Positions 59,201 to 64,000 of a DNA stretch of 64,000 nucleotides are shown piece by piece (positions within the stretch are counted from its first letter, which is position 1; the number at the start of each line of letters is the position of its first letter). Source of the DNA: Bolinopsis microptera. Taxonomy: Eukaryota; Ctenophora; Tentaculata; Lobata; Bolinopsidae. The stretch spans positions 10,020,902-10,084,901 of the forward strand of contig NC_087076.1 of NCBI RefSeq assembly GCF_026151205.1. The letters run 5' to 3'. The notes below the pieces were generated by a model. That model was not told the origin of the DNA. It did no database searches and saw nothing but the letters and a program-made list of their open reading frames with translations. A program made the translations under genes and the position numbers.

Positions 59201-59938
59201 TTAAGAAATCGTGATTTTAAAAATTGCCCTTTCGTAAGACACAAATGTGCTGCTGTCCTGGCCCATTAAGAGAGATGTCCAATAAAGTAGATCATTCTCC
59301 AATTTTTGTAGGTGTTTCTGGACACAAAGTGAGTCATCTTACATCTTGTGACAAATGTTATGTTGCTCATGAGTCTTTAAGACCTTTCTAGTTAACAGCC
59401 CAATAGCCTATTTGTGAATACTGTCATTGTTCGCTAGGCAAAAATCCGTTTTTCAGCCACATTTCCGAAAGTAAGCCTTTTAGGGTATATGTTGCTTCAT
59501 AAGTTGTATATAAATGTGGCCATTATGTACATTTTAGTGTATCAGAATAGTCCCTACGACCTTCCTAGGCGGAAATGCCAAAAATCACGGAAATTATGAA
59601 CTGCGTCAAGCCAAAAACCGTTTTTCGGCCATATTTCCGAAACGAAGCATTTTAAGGTATATGTTGCTCCATAAGTTGTTTATAAATGGGGCTATTAGGC
59701 ACATTTTGGTGTATCGGAATAGTCTTTAAGACCTTCCTGAGCCGAAATACAACAATTCGAGTGACCGCGAAACACTGAAAAAGGGTGTGGCCGAAAACGC
59801 CCTCATTGCATTTATTTCAAAAATGCAATGAAGTCCAAATGTTTTAAGAATCATCTAGAGAGGTGATAACCGTTGAGAAATCGCTTTTAACACGAAAAGC
59901 TAACGAGATAGCCTTTTAGAACGGTTGGGATCCGACTA
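56293..59938. mobile_element. 3.6-kb foldback element with ~1.4-kb arms
   Basis: Long inverted arms at about 56308-57655 and 58505-59920 share blocks such as CTCGTTAGCTTTTCGTGTTA, AATGCAATGAGGGCGTTTTC, TATATACAACTTATGAAGCA and GAGATCTGTTGG. The tips read TAGTCAGG and, on the reverse strand, TAGTCGGA. ACT stands on each side. The uninterrupted left arm of the host element reads GTCCGACTATTTTGAATC when inverted, which fixes the insertion point and a 3-bp ACT duplication. A centre of ~850 bp is single-copy. No transposase is seen, and the short frames inside are not conserved between arms. Confidence 0.85.
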
Positions 59939-60004
59939 ACTATTTTGAATCTATTTTGATTTGAACAGAGGTCCTTATTTTACTTCCTACTTGTGGGGCC
60001 AATT

Positions 60005-60895
60005 ACGTTGCAGCTTACTTTGGATTTCAAACTTCGAGTTTTCGTCAACAGTCAATAATTATCCATGATTCATCTGCATCAGTGCCACTTGTGTTATACC
60101 TTATATGTAGTTATAATCCTATAAGTTTAATGAATAGCGGTTAAAAATATTTATCCTCATTTGCTGCATTTTTGCTCGCAGGTGTACTGACATATGTCAG
60201 GTACAAATAGAATTGTTTGCTGGATCAAGAGCAACGATCTGGAAGGGTTGACATCGTCAAATTTCAACTATATTTTGCATATATTTATTATTCAAACCCG
60301 ATTACGATCGATTACTTATTTTTACGACCTTTTTGCCTTCGGCCCATTTGCCCTGCACCACTTTTGTGTTTTCTGCGCTGATTTTATTATCTTCCTAGTT
60401 CTCTAGCTGTGAAGTACGATCCTGCCTCAACAAATTAAAATTAAGTCACGTTAGTCGCATATTATATACACTTAGCAAACCTTACCGGCTGGGGTTTATC
60501 TCCAAAAGTAAAATAGATAGAACCTTCCGGTTTTCAACCAAATTTCCGTCTCGTAAATTTAAAGTTAGCTCCCGGCCCCAGGAGCCAAATTTGGGACAAC
60601 TTAGATTCTGAATTAAACCGAAAAGTTTGATTTTGGGCTAAATAAAAGATCACAGCTTTTAAACTTTGCAAAGTAATGTCGTTGTCATGACTACTAGGCT
60701 AAACGCAGCGTGCGAAAGGTAAACTTGATGTGACGCGCGACGACAAACGTGCTGTTGAAAATCTATCACCTCTAGCGAGCCCGTCGGCGGTAAGGTTTTC
60801 TGGGCAATATTAATATACACACAATGTGATGGAATCTTATTCTAATGTTGTAATCTTCTAAAATTTACTTCAATTATGTTCTTTACCAGCTAAAT
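60005..60895. other. Stretch with one repeat fragment
   Basis: A short fragment of the GC-rich repeat of 48.9-50.0 kb lies at 60228-60260 in direct orientation. I see no supported exon in the rest. Confidence 0.4.
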
Positions 60896-60908
60896 TATAT
60901 TTCTTCTA

Positions 60909-60955
60909 GTGTACAGTAACCCGTGCCATGCCTACGGCCGGGACTTCACCATCGC
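60909..60955 (+). CDS. Possible small internal exon
   Basis: A good pyrimidine-AG acceptor (TATATTTCTTCTAG) and a donor (GCAG then GTGAAT) bound an open stretch reading YSNPCHAYGRDFTIA in one frame. No neighbouring exon could be linked to it, so this is only a candidate. Confidence 0.2.
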
Positions 60956-61414
60956 AGGTGAATTGCAAAAGAATATTGCAATTATAAACAAACAAATTTA
61001 TTCAGACAAAAAGTTAAGGTTTTCTTAACAAAGTTTTATTTGCCGAACCTTTATGTTTACAATACCAGTTTTAATGTTTTATACTGATCGGGTAGTATAT
61101 AGTTCGGTTTCTATAGGGGGTAATTAATTACTATTAGGTATAAACTACAATACAACTGTACTTACACCCACATTCCACATTCTTACTTCTTACTTATGTG
61201 ATGCTTTAGCTGCGCTGCGGCAGGGCCATCAAGTGAAATGACCACCCTTATGCTTTACTTCGGACAACCATGGCTTTATAGTCACGGCATGTAACCGGCA
61301 CTTACAGGAAACCGAAGGATCAAGTCTAACTCCAGCGACGGTTAAGGTATTATACCACACTTTCTTCGCCCGAAGCTTTGCTGTATTGATCATGTACAGC
61401 TCCTCATTTAACCC

Positions 61415-61615
61415 TCACACACGATTTCTCGAGCATTCGGCTGAGTAGACCGGGGGGCTGCATAGGTCCAACGGAACCCTTAGCAGAGCGTCAACGACGC
61501 TCACCCCATGGCTAGCGGCACAGACGGCTGACGGGAATCGAACCTGGGACCCTGTGAATGCGAGGCATTTCACAAGCTCAGGCCGACTAACGAACTGCGC
61601 CACATAGCCATTCAC
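61415..61615 (-). mobile_element. tRNA-derived SINE
   Basis: On the minus strand the head reads TGGCGCAGTTCGTTAGTCGG (A-box-like) and, about 50 nt on, GGTTCGATTCCCGT (exact B box), so an internal pol III promoter is present. The sequence then runs on for ~110 bp of non-tRNA body (AGCGTCGTTGACGCTCTGC, CAGCCCCCCGGTCTACTC). A functional tRNA is unlikely because the acceptor and D-stem pairings are poor and the sequence does not end after the T arm. Confidence 0.55.
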
Positions 61616-61745
61616 AAGCATGCAAGCTCACCTAGCTGGTCCAATGAGCGGGAAACTGAGAACAAGGTCTGGTGACGTCATAGTCACATGACCTCAGGCT
61701 CATAATCACGTAACCTCAGACCCAATCAATTGGGTTCTGGCCTGA

Positions 61746-62000
61746 GGGTCCTTTCCGAAACGGCATTTAAGTCAAAAATGGTACTTAAGTAAAAAGTTAA
61801 GCAAAAAGTATTTTCGAAATGAGACTTAAGTGCAAAAAATTAAGTCATAATCATATTTCGCACTTAAGTATTTTTACTTAAGTAGAGAATTTTACCTAAG
61901 TACGTACTTAAGTGCGGTGTTCTTCACTTAAAATGTAAGTATGGTCTAGAGGTTACTTAACTTTAAGTGCCTAAAGTGTAACTCTAACTCATGAAAATAT
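61746..62000. mobile_element. Probable Harbinger terminus with ACTTAAGT subterminal repeats
   Basis: GGGTCCTTTCCGAAACGGC at 61746 looks like the terminal repeat of a PIF/Harbinger element. It is followed by many ACTTAAGT or near-palindromic variants over 250 bp, just downstream of the transposase exon. No matching right end is visible before 64000. Confidence 0.55.
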
Positions 62001-62103
62001 TAAAAGTAAAACAAGTTTTTGAAAGGTTGCAAACTAATAGTATAATTACAGAATTAAATAAACTTTAAAAAAATTTTATGGTACAAAAAATTGTCTAATA
62101 ATT

Positions 62104-62652
62104 TTATTTCGTTGATCTTTTCCTTTTTTTTAAAAGAACACGAGCTTTCTCATTTTCGTCGTGGTGTCTCACTGACTCGTCTCTGTCATTGAGAATATGA
62201 GGCAATATGTTATACGGCAACCTCCTCCTTATGCAATAGTTGTGTAATATGATACACGCTCCAATTACTTGGCAGGATACTTCTGGAGTGAACTGAAGTC
62301 CCCCTGTGTTGCTGGAATCCAGGCATCGCCACCTGGATTTTAACACTCCAATTGTTCTCTCGACAACCGATCTGCACCTCTTCAATGACTTATTGAACTT
62401 CTTTTCCCCTGTGGCGGTTGGATTGTTGAACGGGACCATTAGTTTCTCCCTAAGCGGATAACCACTGTCGCCTATCAGCCATCCATTGTAGCCGCGGTTT
62501 AACTGGGAGCAAATTGTGCTATTGTTCCATATCGTGCTGTCGTGTACCAAGCCGGGCCAATTCACTGTGCATGACTTAATTTCCTGATTCATCGAGCATA
62601 TCAGCTGTACGTTAATTGAATGATATCCTTTGCGATTCACATAAATCTCCTG
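62104..62652 (-). CDS. PIF/Harbinger (HARBI1-like) transposase, C-terminal exon
   Basis: The minus-strand exon begins after an acceptor (AATTAGTTGATCAG) near 62653 and reads EIYVNRKGYHSINVQ, VNWPGLVHDSTIW, WLIGDSGYPL, FNKSLKRCRSVVERTIGVLK and CIILHNYC to a stop at 62104, about 182 aa. These are the second half of the DDE_4 nuclease of Harbinger transposases. The second catalytic Asp (GDSGYP) and the catalytic Glu (VVERTIG) are present. The first Asp (in the usual A-x-D-x-T-H) would lie in an upstream exon, which I do not find between 62653 and the window end, so the copy is partial or extends beyond it. The exon itself is open with no frameshift, so the copy is young or the gene has been domesticated. 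Catalysis is cut-and-paste transposition with 3-bp TWA targets. Confidence 0.85.
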   Translation of the reverse strand, partial: QEIYVNRKGYHSINVQLICSMNQEIKSCTVNWPGLVHDSTIWNNSTICSQLNRGYNGWLIGDSGYPLREKLMVPFNNPTATGEKKFNKSLKRCRSVVERTIGVLKSRWRCLDSSNTGGLQFTPEVSCQVIGACIILHNYCIRRRLPYNILPHILNDRDESVRHHDENEKARVLLKKRKRSTK

Positions 62653-62659
62653 ATCAACT

Positions 62660-63810
62660 AATTAAAAAAAATTAAAACTTAAGTTCATAATGCTTTATAA
62701 CATGCATGTGCATATTAAGATGAAAAGACAATTAAACAATTTTTTTTAAATAACTGATAACCTGTAAATAAGATATTTACGTAAATTATTTTAAAAACTG
62801 GAAAGGCCGGAAAGTAAACTAGTTAACACATAACAAAGTTTAAAAATTATCGCGAAGTTTAAATATTCACAATACAAGAATGAATGATTTTGTAAAACGA
62901 TACAGATTACAGAAACTAAAAAGTACAATTAAGAAAAGAAGCAAAGGATCAAAAAAGTAGTTACATTATACAATGGGTGCAGTCCAGCCGAGTTCAAATT
63001 CTTAAATAAAAATTTAACCTGTCTCTCTTATCTCGGGAAACGTCGTTTATTTATCTCAACTAAAAACTGTGAATTAGAAATCTCCTTCAGAAGCTTTGTG
63101 TCAGTGAATAGAAGGTCCAACCTTGTCAAGGACAAGAGGCTGTACATAAAATGTTTTCGTAAAAGCTAGGTCTCTCGTGGAAAGACAGAAATGTCCGATA
63201 ATATAATATGAGGGTCAATACATATGATTATGAGGGTAAATATCATCATAACTTATAAGAAGTAAACGACTTATATTAAAGCTCCCAAATCATAATTCGC
63301 AATTGTTTTTATGGGGTTGGTGACTTCTAAACTCCCATCAGGATTCAGGAGCCGAGAAACGGGGATTTCACCAAATCACGTATCGCGAGTCGGATTCCAC
63401 ATGGCCAAGTCCTGTGTCTTAACGTTGCCTATTGGTGCCCCCGCTAAAAAAGGGCCCACCTCTTGGAACTCAGGCTATCATGTTCATTAACCCCTAAGTT
63501 CCATACCCGAATTTTCACTCAAATTTTTCACCCAAATAAAATTTGCCCGAATTTTTAACCCAAATTTTTCGCTTCGACTGAAATATTCGGGCTAAAAAAA
63601 TTCGTGAACTTGCGCACGAATTTTTTTATTTCATTCAAATAATATAGTCGCTGCGGTTGTAATCAATACTATAATTGCATTTTGTTATCCTAAATGTTTC
63701 TGGGATTACCTAACGCATATCATCATAACACTATAAATGATTTTACCAAAACCCATAATCATGGGTAGAGTGGACCGCTGCCAGTGTCTCTCTTTCCCAA
63801 ACAAAAGGAA
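62660..63810. other. Stretch without a supported gene
   Basis: AT-rich sequence. Around 63500-63640 there are several CCGAATTTTT/CCAAATTTTT steps of low complexity. The missing first exon of the Harbinger transposase was looked for here and not seen. Confidence 0.4.
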
Positions 63811-63813
63811 ATG

Positions 63814-64000
63814 ATATTAATTTGATTGACCGTTCTCAAATGCAAAATGATACCGAGAATGAAATCGGTCGCTCGCTTTTCCCCCACAGATGCCTTTGGG
63901 TAGTTCTTCTTAATCTATTACAATTGTAAATGAATGGGAAAAGCGAGGGACCGATTTCATTCTCGGTATCATTTTGCATTTGAGAACGGTCAATCAAATT
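63814..64000. mobile_element. MITE with ~65-bp perfect inverted ends, cut by window end
   Basis: AATTTGATTGACCGTTCTCA near 63817 and the following ~45 bases (through ATACCGAGAATGAAATCGGT) return exactly inverted at about 63936-64000. The centre is ~55 bp. The right boundary and target duplication lie at or beyond the window edge. Confidence 0.82.

Larger units (their letters stand above)
50051..60000. mobile_element. Penelope-like element with long inverted terminal repeats, multiply interrupted
   Basis: The ends are inverted: GGCCCCACAAGTAGGAAGTA at 50051 and its complement ending at 60000, with AATT on both sides (50047-50050, 60001-60004). The left arm is 50051-50678. The right arm is in three pieces: 54044-54068, 55724-56292 and 59942-60000. 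A LINE (54069-55712) and a foldback element (56293-59938) have landed in it. Between the arms lie the Penelope-type RT and GIY-YIG frames and a hAT-type insertion. Without the insertions the element is about 3.7 kb. Whether the arms are the Penelope element's own pLTRs in inverted arrangement or an older TIR transposon that the retroelement entered is not settled. Confidence 0.75.

Noticed and set aside
61530-61612. Functional tRNA gene
   Set aside because: The B box is good, but the cloverleaf is poor and the element continues well past the T arm, so a SINE fits better.

Overview
The window is eukaryotic, and almost certainly from an invertebrate animal. Coding sequence comes as short exons that join across GT-AG introns in compatible phases. 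The recognisable genes are metazoan types: a neurexin-like LNS membrane protein, a rhamnose-binding (SUEL) lectin and an ABHD8-like hydrolase. The rest is AT-rich and full of transposons, foldback elements and satellites. I cannot place the phylum; a cnidarian or another non-bilaterian would fit.

Layout. 1-4.3 kb: a four-exon plus-strand gene with a possible LURP-one/tubby-type barrel, with a small foldback element downstream of its stop. 4.4-14.5 kb: mostly gene-free, with a 436-bp MITE inside an older repeat. 14.5-23.1 kb: one unassigned exon, then a complete eight-exon neurexin-like gene (461 aa). The 2.6-kb fifth intron of that gene holds a complete three-exon gene on the opposite strand (293 aa) that encodes three copies of a six-cysteine motif followed by a SUEL lectin domain. 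24.5-32.2 kb: two satellites arranged as mirror images. 32.35-37.7 kb: a six-exon ABHD8-like gene on the minus strand. Its third intron carries an 11-bp minisatellite split by a 750-bp perfect hairpin. 37.9-48.1 kb: decayed retroelement pieces (AlkB-like, RNase H/zinc knuckle, reverse transcriptase C-terminus, SGNH esterase) around a 3.3-kb foldback element filled with polypurine minisatellite. 48.9-60.3 kb: a nest of elements. A dead Penelope-like retroelement (RT plus GIY-YIG) sits between ~630-bp inverted repeats and has been hit by a hAT-type element, a truncated LINE and a 3.6-kb foldback element. 61.4-64 kb: a tRNA-derived SINE, a PIF/Harbinger transposase exon and one or two MITEs.

The host genes share no obvious pathway. 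The neurexin-like receptor and the nested secreted lectin are both cell-surface or extracellular, which makes their antisense nesting worth testing. Exon models were built by eye from splice signals, reading phase and domain continuity. No database search or transcript data was available.
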